A DNA stretch of 64,000 nucleotides from Fusibacter ferrireducens (GCF_015352425.1 NZ_JADKNH010000016.1:1-64000); one strand, 5' to 3'. Numbered from the stretch's first letter, positions 29,466 to 40,145 are shown. Numbers and translations are program-made. Notes: generated from the sequence alone by a model not told the origin.

Positions 29466-29672
29466 GTCAGCGAAAATCGTTTTGATTCATCGGGAGATGA
29501 CACAAATGTTGCTGCATGCAACAAGATTTGGGAAATAATAAGATTTGACTCGAACGATGTTCTCTGAGACTTTTATATTTGTTAATCTAAAAGTTAATCT
29601 CCTTTATCTTTAGCGTTTTTTCTAATATAATTTACATAAGTGAATCCATTTATCAGATCGTGAGGAAGTTGA

Positions 29673-32096
29673 GTGAATTATAAGCGAGATTCGATAAAAA
29701 AATCAATCATTAAGTTTCTAATAAAGTATATAACGTTACTTGTGCTTGTGCTATTATGTGCCAATATAACACTCTATGGCATTTTTTGTATTGTCAGTAA
29801 TGATAATAGTGATAGAGGCATAAGGACAATAGATCTTAAAAAAACACCTTTAAAGGCTATAATGGATGAAATAGAGTATCTGTCGTATAGCATTTCGAAT
29901 AATAATGCAAGTGATATAAGGGAAAAAGAGCTTAAAAATGAGCTATTTCTAGAGGCGTTAGTGACTTCAGATTCTAATATAGTAAATGCTTATCATGCAG
30001 TAAGAGAAAATGCAAAATTCTCACTAGATAGAGAAATGCAAGATGACGCCAATAAGAATTCTGAGGCTGTGGTGGAAAAGACAAGTGAAATCATGATTTC
30101 TGCACCTCACTTAGAAGCCAATTCAGGTATAGAAGTTGTAACATTTAGCAAACCTATTTGGAATCTAGAAGGTACATTTTTAGGGGAGGTTATGGTTGAT
30201 TATAGATATGATGTTTTTAAGGCCTCTGTCTTATCAACTGTCAGCAAATCTAATCGCATAGAACTTATTTACACGGAAGCATTGCAATACGCCGTGATGG
30301 AGCACTACAGTTTTTTTACTCAAATACTGGACGCATTAAAAAATCAATTCATACAAACTTTACTCATGATATTATTATTATCTGCATCATGCTATGTTTT
30401 TGTGGCTAAAAGTTATGAGACTCTAAAGCAGCTCGTACTAGATTTAGATCGAAATTATAGAAAAAATATTCATGGGACATGCTTGATAGAGGAATATCAT
30501 ATTATCATGGCAAGCTTGGACGAAATAAAAGAGGATATTGATCTAAAGTTACTTGAGATCAGTGAACTCAAAGTCATAGAAAGTGAGTTGATACAAGAGA
30601 CTAGATATAAAAATAAACAGTTCGAAGAGCTGTACAAAAATCATACGGTTCTCAAAAATAGGGATTTGTATTTGAAATCACTGTTTAAAACAGTATCAGA
30701 AAATATAGAGCAGATGATATGGCTTATGGATACAGAGGGGCAAATCATTTATGTGAATCAAGCTTTAGCAGAAATATTAAAAAATGAGCCAGCAACCAGT
30801 CCGTGTGATCATATAAATGATTTTATAGAAGGCTTTGACATGGGGGTAGATCTTTTATCAAAAAGGGATTACAAATCTATCAAGTTTACTTTTAAAAATC
30901 AAATATTCAAAGAGTCATTAAACGGCGGATCTGTAAGGATTCGAGAATTCAATAGAGTAAGGTACATACTTTGTTTTTGTTCTAAAAGTAATTTTGAAGA
31001 CAAAATGAATCAAAATTATCTTAAAAAAAGCAGAGACTTACATTTTATAAATGAGATTGGCAAAATTATAAGTGTTAACAACAGCATAGAATCAACACTT
31101 CAAGATATACTTGATAAAGTTGCTTTTTTGGCAAATTTAAATTTAAATACGATAAGACTTATAAATGAAAATCAAAAACTTGAACTTAAAACGGTTTCCG
31201 GCTACAGCAATAAATATATCCTAGAGAAGGAAGCGCCCATTGAAGGCAGGCATATGGGATATTGCTTTAAAGAGAATAAGATTATTATAATCAATGGTGA
31301 AGAGGATTTGTTGTTTCGGGAACTTGTTTTAGAAAAAATATTAAATGAAGGGCGTTCTGTCGCGTATATTCCATTGGCCAACTATCAAAAAAGTTTTGGT
31401 GTAATGTCTATTATCAGCGATTTTAAATTTAATACAGACTATATCATTTTATTGGAATCCATATCGATTAATGTTACGATTTCGCTTGAAAAAGTTTTAC
31501 TATACGATCAGCTTAAGGCGAACTACTACAAGACGGTGGAAGCTTTTGTCACTGCAGCTGAGATTAAACAAGAGAGATTTAGTGGACATTCAAGGCGTGT
31601 TGCGCGGATTTGTCGGTTGATAGCGCAAAGACTCTACTTAAATGATAATGAAATTGATGACATCTACATTGCAGGATTATTGCATGATATCGGGAAATTG
31701 GGTTTTGCAGATAATTCACTAGAATATTTTTTTGATATAGATGAACATGGTGTTATGGGCAGAAAAATGATAGAAAATGTAGGTTTTAATAAGGAAATTC
31801 TCAAAGGTATAGAATTTCATCATCTCAATTATGATTTGTCAAATCAACCCGTCGATTTGCAAGAGCAACCTTATTATTCACAAATTATCAGATTGGCAAA
31901 TGATTTTGATCTTTTTATGAATTATAATAGTGGCAATCATGATAAGCACCTTTTTTTAAAGAAAATGACCACGGAATCAGGAACTGTGTATTCGCCACAA
32001 CTTTTAAAAATATTAGAAGATCTAATTTGTAATAAAAATAAAATTTTGGAAGCAATTTACGATTTTAAAACATTGGGGGAACAGGATGAAAATTAA
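29673..32096 (+). CDS. Membrane sensor with PAS, GAF and degenerate HD-GYP-like domain
   Basis: The 807-residue protein starts at GTG with GAGGAAG upstream. Two membrane segments (about 13-40 and 226-246) enclose an extracytoplasmic sensor of about 185 residues. A PAS-like region (about 335-430), a GAF domain (about 470-610) and an HD domain (about 620-790) follow. The metal motif H671-D672 and a later HH pair (716-717) are kept, but the GYP signature of c-di-GMP phosphodiesterases is replaced by LSNQPV. Catalysis on c-di-GMP is therefore doubtful. It overlaps the next gene by 11 nt, and the two are paralogues. Confidence 0.8.
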   Translation: MNYKRDSIKKSIIKFLIKYITLLVLVLLCANITLYGIFCIVSNDNSDRGIRTIDLKKTPLKAIMDEIEYLSYSISNNNASDIREKELKNELFLEALVTSDSNIVNAYHAVRENAKFSLDREMQDDANKNSEAVVEKTSEIMISAPHLEANSGIEVVTFSKPIWNLEGTFLGEVMVDYRYDVFKASVLSTVSKSNRIELIYTEALQYAVMEHYSFFTQILDALKNQFIQTLLMILLLSASCYVFVAKSYETLKQLVLDLDRNYRKNIHGTCLIEEYHIIMASLDEIKEDIDLKLLEISELKVIESELIQETRYKNKQFEELYKNHTVLKNRDLYLKSLFKTVSENIEQMIWLMDTEGQIIYVNQALAEILKNEPATSPCDHINDFIEGFDMGVDLLSKRDYKSIKFTFKNQIFKESLNGGSVRIREFNRVRYILCFCSKSNFEDKMNQNYLKKSRDLHFINEIGKIISVNNSIESTLQDILDKVAFLANLNLNTIRLINENQKLELKTVSGYSNKYILEKEAPIEGRHMGYCFKENKIIIINGEEDLLFRELVLEKILNEGRSVAYIPLANYQKSFGVMSIISDFKFNTDYIILLESISINVTISLEKVLLYDQLKANYYKTVEAFVTAAEIKQERFSGHSRRVARICRLIAQRLYLNDNEIDDIYIAGLLHDIGKLGFADNSLEYFFDIDEHGVMGRKMIENVGFNKEILKGIEFHHLNYDLSNQPVDLQEQPYYSQIIRLANDFDLFMNYNSGNHDKHLFLKKMTTESGTVYSPQLLKILEDLICNKNKILEAIYDFKTLGEQDEN

Positions 32097-34416
32097 ATAT
32101 TATAATTTTCAAAAGTGGTTAATTTTCACAATCATTTTAATTCCAATGATTTTATGGAGTTTAAGTGCTTATTTCTATCTTGATGGTTACTTTGAAGAAA
32201 AGAAAATTGCAAAAGCAAATGTGGAAATAGATCAATTGGCAAATCAAGTTTTCTTAAACTTAGAGAACTGTTTGAGACAAATGACATTCACTCAAAAGAT
32301 GGATTCAATAAATCAAGTGGTTTCAATAAAAGAATCAAGTGATTTCTTATCTGATCTAGATCAGTCGCCTGCGTCCTATGAGATTGAATTGGATTCAAGT
32401 CAAAACAGATTTATTATTCATATGGAGAGACCTGATTCAAAAGATCCTGTCGTCCAATATATGCCCTTTGAGAGTATCCACTTTTCAAATCGCACATTTA
32501 ATGTAACATCAAATGAAAAGGCCCATTTAAAATTGGGCGAGATGCAAATAGTAAATGATGATTATTATAAGGCCGTTCGAAGTGAAAAATTGAATCTTGA
32601 AATAGTCGTTAAAATCCCAGTTGAAAATGAGTTGAGACCTTCTTATTGGTTATGGGGAAGTTTGGTGATTCTAGTTAATATAGTGATTTTCTTATTGTTC
32701 AATAGCATACTGAAACGTAAGCAATATCCATTGAATCAACTTATAAAGATATTAGATCTCATAAAAAAAGGTCAATATAAAAAAGAAAATAGAATTCAAC
32801 CTGATTATGATGGACGTTTAGAGCAATTGATTGATGAAATTATTGAGATCGAAGCGGATTTGGAAAAAGAAATAGAGACCTTAAAAGCGTCTTGTGAAAA
32901 GTACAGAGCGGATATGGATGCTCTCCTTGAGAAGAGCAAAGCATTAAAACGAGAACATGATCAATACTTTACGGATATGGCAACAAAGGAAGCATTAAAT
33001 GATGTTTTATTCGACGCAATAAATGAAATTATTTTTATAATAAATAAAGAGGGCATTATTTTAGAGGTCAATTGTGCTTTTGAAAATAAATTAGGATTCA
33101 AAAGGGAAGAAATTGTTGGAAAATCTATATTATCTATAGTAATGGATAATTCTAAAGCGCTTACAGATTTGACTACACATTATCCTGAACCTTTGTTTTT
33201 AAATTTTAGAATGAATAGTTTTGACTCTCAAATATCTCAATTTTTAAATGTTAAAGTTGAAGCTTTGACAAATGGAAGCTATTTATATGTGGGTAAGTCC
33301 ATCAATGATGAGATTGCACTTCAAAGCCGAATTCTTAGAAAAAATAGAGAACTGGAGTATATTAATCAAATTAACTCCTCTCTGATTAGCAATTGGGGTT
33401 TGAAAGAACTGTTGATCAATATTATAAATAGAATTGATTATCTTTTTAATATTGTGTCCGGAACGATCAGAATAAAAAACGATGATGGTGTTTGGGAACT
33501 AAAAGCACAGACTGAAAAAGGTGATTTTTACCATGAAATGAATATTAAAGATATAAATGCTTACTATGAAAGTGATGTTATTTTGGATTCAGAGATAAAA
33601 ATTATAGATGTGGATGATACTTACAGAGAAAAACATCATTATTCTGAGAGCTTAAAACAAATATTGATTGCTCCGATGGAAACAGACGGTGAAATTATAT
33701 CTATTTTATCCATTGGCATAGAACATGAGTTGACATCGAATGATATCAATATTTTGAAAATGTTTAAGAATCAAGCGTCCGTTGTCATTCAAAGAGCGTT
33801 GCTATATGATCAATTGAGAAAACAGTATTTCAATACAATCCATGCACTTGTGAATGTTATTGAAGCTAAAGATAAATATACGGAAGGTCACTCTAGAAGG
33901 GTATCGAGATTTTCTGTTGAAATTGCATTAGAAATGGGCTATAGTAATGAAGAACTTGAAAATATAGAAATTGCAGGCCTTCTTCATGATGTTGGCAAAG
34001 TGGGAATACATCAATCTATTCTGACTAAACAAGGTAAATTGAGCCAAGAAGAGTACGAAATTATTAAAGAGCATCCCGAAAAAGGCATCCAAATATTAAA
34101 ATCAATAAAATTGGATTCACAAATTGTTGAGGGGATTTTATATCACCATGTGAGATATGATTTGAAGGGATACCCCTCTAGACACACGTTGAAGGAATTG
34201 CCTGAATATGCTGCTATTATTGGTGTTGCAGATGCATTCGATGCAATAACATCAGAACGCTCATATTCAAAGGCAAAGACCATTTTTGAAGCTCTAGAAG
34301 AATTAATTCGAAATAGAGGCACTCAGTTTTCGCCGATAATTATCGATGCTTTTGAAAGAATCTTAAAGAAGTCGCCAGATAAAATACAGAATATAATTGA
34401 TGATCTATGTTTATAA
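32086..34416 (+). CDS. Membrane sensor with PAS, GAF and HD-GYP domain (probable c-di-GMP phosphodiesterase)
   Basis: The 776-residue protein has an N-terminal membrane segment (about 11-33), an extracytoplasmic region and a second membrane segment (about 187-208). A coiled-coil linker (about 250-300), PAS (about 305-410), GAF (about 440-580) and HD-GYP (about 585-760) follow. The metal motif is H634-D635 (LLHDVGKVG), and GYP is intact at 695-697 (HHVRYDLKGYP). HD-GYP enzymes hydrolyse c-di-GMP to pGpG or GMP. It is translationally coupled to the preceding degenerate paralogue; the two could form a sensory pair. Confidence 0.85.
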   Translation: MKIKYYNFQKWLIFTIILIPMILWSLSAYFYLDGYFEEKKIAKANVEIDQLANQVFLNLENCLRQMTFTQKMDSINQVVSIKESSDFLSDLDQSPASYEIELDSSQNRFIIHMERPDSKDPVVQYMPFESIHFSNRTFNVTSNEKAHLKLGEMQIVNDDYYKAVRSEKLNLEIVVKIPVENELRPSYWLWGSLVILVNIVIFLLFNSILKRKQYPLNQLIKILDLIKKGQYKKENRIQPDYDGRLEQLIDEIIEIEADLEKEIETLKASCEKYRADMDALLEKSKALKREHDQYFTDMATKEALNDVLFDAINEIIFIINKEGIILEVNCAFENKLGFKREEIVGKSILSIVMDNSKALTDLTTHYPEPLFLNFRMNSFDSQISQFLNVKVEALTNGSYLYVGKSINDEIALQSRILRKNRELEYINQINSSLISNWGLKELLINIINRIDYLFNIVSGTIRIKNDDGVWELKAQTEKGDFYHEMNIKDINAYYESDVILDSEIKIIDVDDTYREKHHYSESLKQILIAPMETDGEIISILSIGIEHELTSNDINILKMFKNQASVVIQRALLYDQLRKQYFNTIHALVNVIEAKDKYTEGHSRRVSRFSVEIALEMGYSNEELENIEIAGLLHDVGKVGIHQSILTKQGKLSQEEYEIIKEHPEKGIQILKSIKLDSQIVEGILYHHVRYDLKGYPSRHTLKELPEYAAIIGVADAFDAITSERSYSKAKTIFEALEELIRNRGTQFSPIIIDAFERILKKSPDKIQNIIDDLCL

Positions 34417-34484
34417 AAAGAAGGGTTCAGATAAATAAGAGTACATTGTTTACAAATAATATTTGCAAAAAAAGGAGCGAGAAA

Positions 34485-36167
34485 ATGGCTTATCAAGCTT
34501 TGTATCGAAAATGGAGACCACTCAATTTTGATGAAATAATTGGACAAAATCACATTATTCTGCCTATTAAAAACCAAATTGTCAATAACAGCATAGGACA
34601 TGCCTATCTTTTTTCTGGAACAAGAGGGACAGGAAAGACTACAACAGCAAAGGTTTTAGCAAGAGCTGTAAACTGTTTAAATAATTTGGATGGCAATCCG
34701 TGCAATACCTGTGAAAACTGTAAAAGTATTTTGGAGGATCAATTTATTGATGTCGTGGAAATGGATGCAGCTTCTAATAATAGCGTGGATGATATCAGGG
34801 AATTGAGAGAGCATGTTAAGTTTGCACCCTCAAAAGGTCGCTTTAAAGTCTATATCATTGATGAGGTACATATGTTATCTCAAGGTGCATTTAATGCACT
34901 TTTAAAAACCCTGGAAGAGCCTCCAGAGTATGTACTTTTCATTTTAGCGACAACAGAGTCCCATAAAATTCCTGCGACGATCTTATCAAGATGCCAACGA
35001 TTTGATTTCAAAAGAGTCTCTTATGACGACTTGCTCTTTAGATTGAAATACATTTGTGATCAGACGGAAGTTACTTATGATATTGAAGCATTAAAACTTA
35101 TTATAGAAAAAAGTGATGGTGCCGTAAGAGATTCTATAAGCAGTCTTGATCAGTGCTTAAGTGTGGGGACAAATCGTTTATTGGTTGAAGATGTTGTGGA
35201 TTTACTTGGGCTTGTGGAAAATAAGATTATTCTTCAATTAATAGAGCATTTAATTCAAAAAGATGCCAATCAACTTTTTATACAAGTAGACGAAATCATA
35301 AAGAGTGGAAAAGATTTAAATCAATTTATCAATGCTATCATTGAAGTTTACAGGGATCTATTAATTGTATTATCGGTAAAAGAAAACTATGACTTGCTCA
35401 TCAATGCCTCCAAAGAGTATATGGAGACTTTAAAGGGCTTGTCAATTCACTTTAGTCAAATTGAAATTTCAAGGGCTTTAAATCTTTTCATTGAGCTTTC
35501 AAAGCATATTAAATATTCTCAGAATAAGCGCATTTTATTCGAGGCAACACTTGTTAAAATTATGAATGTTAAAGCAGACCAGACTATAGAGGGCCTTATA
35601 GAACGCATTGACAAGCTTGAACGCATTATTTATGAAGGCGGGAGTATCCCCAATACCCCTCTCATAAAAAAAACGAGAGCTTCCGTAGCGCCACAGCCTA
35701 TTACGGATAAAGGATTAAGTCCAAAGACGACTTTACCCGAAGGCGCATCAACTGGAAATGCTTTAAAAGCGGCTTCAGCAAATTCAAAGGAAGATATTGA
35801 ACCCTTTATTGAATTCACGGATTCAGAGATTGGATTGGATGATGTTTTTAAAATTTGGGATGGATTCACGGATACAATAAAAGCGGAAAAGAAAGGTATC
35901 ATGCCAGTTTTTGAAAATGCAACGCCTTTGACTCTCAGTGGAAATCGGGTTACAATTGGTATAGCATCTGAGGACAAACTCTTTATAAATATTGTGCAAA
36001 ACGCAGCTAATTTGAAATATTTAGAATCACTCATGTCTAGGCTTTTAAAAAAATTGGTTTCACTTCATTTTGAAATAAAAGAAGAAGAGCATAAAAAAGC
36101 ACTCAATCCAGAAGATCAGGTAAGAGATTACTTTAAGGATTATAAAGATGTGCTTGAAATAAAATAA
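34485..36167 (+). CDS. dnaX: DNA polymerase III subunits gamma and tau
   Basis: AAA+ clamp-loader subunit. Walker A is GTRGTGKTT, the zinc module CNTCENC follows, and the DExx/SRC motifs are IIDEVHML and LSRCQRF. The ATG at 34485 follows AAAGGAG and starts [12 protein letters not shown], as in the family; the frame is open upstream without support. The length is 560 residues. In the flexible linker after domain III there is an A8 run (35666-35673) with a downstream hairpin and a -1-frame stop, a possible signal for a short gamma form. The operon continues with ybaB and recR. Confidence 0.96.
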   Translation: MAYQALYRKWRPLNFDEIIGQNHIILPIKNQIVNNSIGHAYLFSGTRGTGKTTTAKVLARAVNCLNNLDGNPCNTCENCKSILEDQFIDVVEMDAASNNSVDDIRELREHVKFAPSKGRFKVYIIDEVHMLSQGAFNALLKTLEEPPEYVLFILATTESHKIPATILSRCQRFDFKRVSYDDLLFRLKYICDQTEVTYDIEALKLIIEKSDGAVRDSISSLDQCLSVGTNRLLVEDVVDLLGLVENKIILQLIEHLIQKDANQLFIQVDEIIKSGKDLNQFINAIIEVYRDLLIVLSVKENYDLLINASKEYMETLKGLSIHFSQIEISRALNLFIELSKHIKYSQNKRILFEATLVKIMNVKADQTIEGLIERIDKLERIIYEGGSIPNTPLIKKTRASVAPQPITDKGLSPKTTLPEGASTGNALKAASANSKEDIEPFIEFTDSEIGLDDVFKIWDGFTDTIKAEKKGIMPVFENATPLTLSGNRVTIGIASEDKLFINIVQNAANLKYLESLMSRLLKKLVSLHFEIKEEEHKKALNPEDQVRDYFKDYKDVLEIK

Positions 36168-36189
36168 GAATTTAGGAGGATTTTTAATT

Positions 36190-36528
36190 ATGGCTAAAGG
36201 TAGAGGACCAGCTATGCCTGGTAATATGAATAACATGATGAAGCAAGTTCAAAAAATGCAAAGAGATATGCAAATGGCTCAAGAAAAAATTGAGTCGGAA
36301 ACATTTGAAGCAACAGCTGGTGGTGGTGCTATTAAAGTCACAGTAAATGGCAAAAAAGAAGTTCTTTCAATTGATTTAAAACCAGAAGTGGTTGATCCAG
36401 ACGATATTGAAATGTTACAGGATCTCATTATTGTGGCTGTAAATGAGGCGCTTAAAACCGCTGATGATACGATGAATAAATCACTTGGCAAATTTACAGG
36501 CGGCATGAACATTCCAGGGTTGTTTTAA
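36190..36528 (+). CDS. ybaB: Nucleoid-associated protein YbaB/EbfC
   Basis: The 112-residue DNA-binding protein forms dimers that coat DNA. The Met-rich N-terminus with [15 protein letters not shown] and the core [20 protein letters not shown] are typical. AGGAGG lies upstream. It sits between dnaX and recR, the conserved order, and its stop is immediately followed by the recR start. Confidence 0.95.
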   Translation: MAKGRGPAMPGNMNNMMKQVQKMQRDMQMAQEKIESETFEATAGGGAIKVTVNGKKEVLSIDLKPEVVDPDDIEMLQDLIIVAVNEALKTADDTMNKSLGKFTGGMNIPGLF

Positions 36529-37128
36529 ATGTCAAAATTTATTCCTTCTATCAATAAGTTGATTGATGAATTTTCTAAACTGCCTGGAATTGGCAAAAAA
36601 TCAGCACAGAGACTTGCTTTTTATGTCATCAATATGGAACAATCAGATGCTTATAATTTCGCTGAATCCATATTGGAAGTAAAGCGAAAAATAAAGTATT
36701 GTGAAAAATGCTTTAATATTACGGAAAGTGAACTATGCGATATTTGTTCTGATCAGAAGCGAGACCATACCGTAATTTGTGTTGTTGAGTCTCCACGAGA
36801 TTTAATAGCCATTGAGAATACAAAGGAATTTCGTGGCTATTATCATGTACTTCATGGGGCTATTTCTCCAATGGATGGCATTGGTCCGAATGAAATTAAG
36901 ATAAGAGAGTTAATTTTAAGGCTTCAAGAAGATGATAGCAATGAGATTATTATTGCGACTAATCCCACCATTGAAGGTGAAGCAACAGCGATGTATATCT
37001 CAAAGCTTTTAAAGGGAACGGATATCAAAGTAACACGTCTTGCTCATGGTATTCCGGTGGGTGGCGATTTAGAATATGCTGATGAAATCACCCTTGCAAA
37101 GGCAATTGAAGGAAGAAGAGTTTTATAA
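36529..37128 (+). CDS. recR: Recombination protein RecR
   Basis: Partner of RecF and RecO in loading RecA at gaps. It has 199 residues: an HhH motif ([14 protein letters not shown]), a C4 zinc finger (CEKC and CDIC) and a Toprim domain ([12 protein letters not shown], then [15 protein letters not shown]). It starts directly after the ybaB stop and ends in a terminator that overlaps its stop codon. Confidence 0.96.
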   Translation: MSKFIPSINKLIDEFSKLPGIGKKSAQRLAFYVINMEQSDAYNFAESILEVKRKIKYCEKCFNITESELCDICSDQKRDHTVICVVESPRDLIAIENTKEFRGYYHVLHGAISPMDGIGPNEIKIRELILRLQEDDSNEIIIATNPTIEGEATAMYISKLLKGTDIKVTRLAHGIPVGGDLEYADEITLAKAIEGRRVL

Positions 37129-37162
37129 AATGCGACTTTGGCTTTATCCAAGGTCGCATTTT
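37127..37162 (+). terminator. Terminator of dnaX-ybaB-recR
   Basis: A 15-bp stem with one G-T wobble (37127-37141 with 37148-37162) and a 6-nt loop, beginning at the recR stop codon. Its 3' arm supplies the T run. Confidence 0.8.
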
Positions 37163-37254
37163 GTAAAATTGTAGTTTAAAACAGACGTGAGCGCTTTGAA
37201 TTGTTTGAAAATTCAGTTATACTTTAATAGATACGAAACGAATTAGGGGTATAT

Positions 37255-39732
37255 ATGAATCAACTCTTGTTTCAAAGAAAAAATTTGAATAGAGCTTTTG
37301 AAAAGATCATGTCATTTCCGTTGACAATTGCAGTAGCACCTATGGGGTATGGCAAAACCACTGCTGCAAGAACCTATTTAGAAGAAAATAAAATACCCTG
37401 TGTATGGCTTTCTATTGAAAGGGATGAAGACTCTGCGGAATATATATGGAGTATACTTACAAGGCAACTGTCTAAGGTCATGCCTGAACTAGGAAATCAA
37501 TTGCGTGTTTTGGGGTTTCCAGACGATTTTTCTAAAAGGGATAAAGTTTTAGAGTTAATTGAAGAATATACTTTTAGAACAAATAGTGTCTTGATTATTG
37601 ATGATTATCACTTTGCGCATTCCTCAGAGGTGGATGCATTTTTAGATTTTATAGTATGGAATGCCATTGAGGGCTTTCATATTCTTTTGTTGTCTAGGAC
37701 CATGCCAACTCTATCTGTAGATGAAATGGGTTTAAAAGGGGTTTGCCATTTGATCAAAAATAGCCTTTTTGAACTCTCTTTAGAAGAAATTAAATTATTT
37801 TTTGAACTTTATGATTGCAAAATTGACGTTGATATTGCAAGAGAAGCCTATGCAGTTTCAGAAGGTTGGATTTCAGCGGTCTATTTAATTGTGCAACGCT
37901 TTATTGAAATTGGAAAGATAGAGCATGCTAAAAGTATAGAAAGACTTATAGAAAAGGCAGTTGTTAAGTGGTATTCAGACAGGGAAATAGATCTTTTGAC
38001 AAAACTGAGTATTTTAGAAAGTTTCACGCCAGAGCAAGTCGCATTTATCACTGGTGATAGGTCTAATGAAAAGATACTTTATAAATTGAGTGAAAGCAAT
38101 TCGCTGATTTATTTTGACAAAGTGAACCAAACCTATAAACTGCACAATATTTTAAACAGTTATTTTAAATCTTTTTTTGTGGAGCGGTTACAGGCCTCAG
38201 AAAAGAATGAACTTTTGAAGAAGAGCGGCACTTGGTATATACAACACGATGATGTCATTTTAGGAATTAAATATTTTTTAGAGGCAAAAGCTTATAAACA
38301 TATTTTAGAAGCATTTGAAGGTTTGAATTTGACAGAAATCATCGATTGCAATCCTAAATATATATTAAAGTGTTTTGAAGAAATTCCTGAATTGATCAAG
38401 TACCAATATCCAATTGCTTTTTTGACTTTTGCAGGGTTTTATGTAACCAATATCGACCCTGTAAAGGGGTTACAACTCATAGATGCTTTTGAGTCCTATT
38501 TTTATTCGTATGAAAGTGGGGATTCAGAAATTCAAAGAATTGTCAAAGGTGAAATTGAACTCATCAGAGGGTATAGTGAATTTAATGATGTTGAAAAAAT
38601 GCAGAAGAGGTTTAAAAGAGCACATGAGTTATTAGAGGGCAATTCTTTAATTGCCAATAAAGAGAAGATCATCACCTTTGGTTCAGCCCATATTCTATAT
38701 TTATATTACAAGACAAAAGGTACAATGTATTCCATATTGGATGAGATGGAAAGACTTTTTTGGTATTATAACGATCTTTCCAATGGCTGTGGCATGGGCT
38801 TTGAACACCAATTTAGAGCAGAATATTGTCTTGAAACAGGCGATCTAGAAGCTGCTGAAAACAAGGCGCAAAAAGCCATTATAAAGGCAGAAACTTTGAA
38901 TCAAATCTCAGTGATTATTTGTTCTAAGTTAGTTTTGGCTAGGATTTTAGTTTATAAAGGAAAAAGTCATGATGCAATTGAAATAATGGATAATTTAGGG
39001 CAAACTGTAGATGCTCTTAATAGTCCTATCCTAAGTAGTGCCTTTGACGTGAGTTTAGGCTATTTGGGTGGCCTTTTGAATGAAGAGCAGTATTTTGCAA
39101 CATGGTTGAAAAAAGGTCTTATTAGACAGAGTGATGTGCTCTATCAAGGCAAAGGGCTAAATTATATTGTTTATGGTAAGTATTTACTGATAAAAAAGGC
39201 GTATTTGAGATTAGAAATACTTTGTGAAGAAATGATTAAAGTCTTTGAAATTTTTGATAATCAGTTTGGGTATCTGCATTTATTCCTTTTAGAAGCGATT
39301 GCGAAATATAAGCTTTATGGATTCGAAAAATCTAAGCGGAGTTTAATTAAAGCCTTGGAAATAGCTAGAGAGGATCATATTATCCTCCCTCTGGTTGAGT
39401 ACGGAAAAGATCTTCTTAGAATAATTTTAGAGCTGAGGGCTTGCAACTTAAAAGATCCATATCTAGACGAAGTTATTGAAAGATTTCAAGAACATGAAGT
39501 CAACTTGAGAAATGATTCTGGCTATATTAATACCATGCAATCCACTTTAACAGAGCGTGAAATGGAGATTTTAAGCGGTATTGTTGAAGGTAAAACAAAT
39601 AGAGAAATTTCAGAAAAGCTCTTTATTGCTGAAGTGACCGTTAGAAAAAACATTACAAGTATTTACAGAAAGTTAGAGGTGAAAGGGCGTGCATTAGCAG
39701 TCAAAAAAGCAATCGACCTCAATCTCCTTTAA
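37255..39732 (+). CDS. MalT/LAL-type LuxR-family transcriptional regulator
   Basis: The 825-residue STAND-class ATPase regulator has a P-loop near the N-terminus (APMGYGKTTAARTYL), a Walker-B-like VLIIDDYHFAH, and a long helical-repeat middle resembling TPR/MalT repeats. A C-terminal LuxR HTH is at about 760-815 (LTEREMEILSGIVEGKTNREI, then KLEVKGRALAVKKA). Such proteins switch on when ligand and ATP promote oligomerisation. Neighbouring fructokinase could be a target, but it has its own promoter. The inducer is unknown. Monocistronic, with a terminator. Confidence 0.85.
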   Translation: MNQLLFQRKNLNRAFEKIMSFPLTIAVAPMGYGKTTAARTYLEENKIPCVWLSIERDEDSAEYIWSILTRQLSKVMPELGNQLRVLGFPDDFSKRDKVLELIEEYTFRTNSVLIIDDYHFAHSSEVDAFLDFIVWNAIEGFHILLLSRTMPTLSVDEMGLKGVCHLIKNSLFELSLEEIKLFFELYDCKIDVDIAREAYAVSEGWISAVYLIVQRFIEIGKIEHAKSIERLIEKAVVKWYSDREIDLLTKLSILESFTPEQVAFITGDRSNEKILYKLSESNSLIYFDKVNQTYKLHNILNSYFKSFFVERLQASEKNELLKKSGTWYIQHDDVILGIKYFLEAKAYKHILEAFEGLNLTEIIDCNPKYILKCFEEIPELIKYQYPIAFLTFAGFYVTNIDPVKGLQLIDAFESYFYSYESGDSEIQRIVKGEIELIRGYSEFNDVEKMQKRFKRAHELLEGNSLIANKEKIITFGSAHILYLYYKTKGTMYSILDEMERLFWYYNDLSNGCGMGFEHQFRAEYCLETGDLEAAENKAQKAIIKAETLNQISVIICSKLVLARILVYKGKSHDAIEIMDNLGQTVDALNSPILSSAFDVSLGYLGGLLNEEQYFATWLKKGLIRQSDVLYQGKGLNYIVYGKYLLIKKAYLRLEILCEEMIKVFEIFDNQFGYLHLFLLEAIAKYKLYGFEKSKRSLIKALEIAREDHIILPLVEYGKDLLRIILELRACNLKDPYLDEVIERFQEHEVNLRNDSGYINTMQSTLTEREMEILSGIVEGKTNREISEKLFIAEVTVRKNITSIYRKLEVKGRALAVKKAIDLNLL

Positions 39733-39763
39733 AATATATCGTATAAGATAATATCCAAGCCTT

Positions 39764-39799
39764 AAAGACTCCGCTATGATGAAATAGCAGGAGTCTTTT
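39764..39799 (+). terminator. Terminator of the LuxR-family regulator gene
   Basis: A 14-bp stem with one bulged base (39764-39777 with 39784-39798), then a short T run. Confidence 0.85.
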
Positions 39800-39855
39800 C
39801 TGTTCGGAAGCATTGGGGGCTAAAAATATCAGTGGGAGTAATGAAGGAGGATATT

Positions 39856-40089
39856 ATGTCAAAAATGATCAACGTTATTCCCAATGAGGATTATACATTG
39901 CTTATTGAACTGGACAATCAACACAAAATAATTTATGATTTTAAACCGCGTTTGCAGACGGTTAGATTTTGTAGCCTTGAAGCGATAGAGCGCTTTAAAA
40001 AAGTGGAAGTTAGGTATGGACATACACTGTATTGGTCCGACTTTTGTCAAATATCTTTGGATGAAATTTTGGAAATGATAAAAAAATAA
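39856..40089 (+). CDS. DUF2442 family protein
   Basis: A 77-residue protein starting at an ATG 5 nt after GGAGG (39847-39851). Conserved features of DUF2442 are visible: YTLLIELDNQHKIIYDFKP, and the C-terminal VRYGHTLYWSDFCQISLDEI. Such proteins are often encoded beside DUF4160 in toxin-antitoxin-like pairs; no partner is seen here. Function unknown. Confidence 0.75.
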   Translation: MSKMINVIPNEDYTLLIELDNQHKIIYDFKPRLQTVRFCSLEAIERFKKVEVRYGHTLYWSDFCQISLDEILEMIKK

Positions 40090-40145
40090 GTGATGGGTTT
40101 ATGTGGCGATCCTTTGTTTTACGGATCAATAATTTGGTAAAAAAG

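Noticed and set aside
29673-32096. GGDEF or EAL domains in the two sensor proteins
   Set aside because: Neither signature is visible; the C-terminal domains are HD-type only.
34407-34484. Longer N-terminus for DnaX
   Set aside because: The extra 26 residues do not resemble DnaX, and the ATG at 34485 has AAAGGAG at the right distance and the family-typical [12 protein letters not shown].
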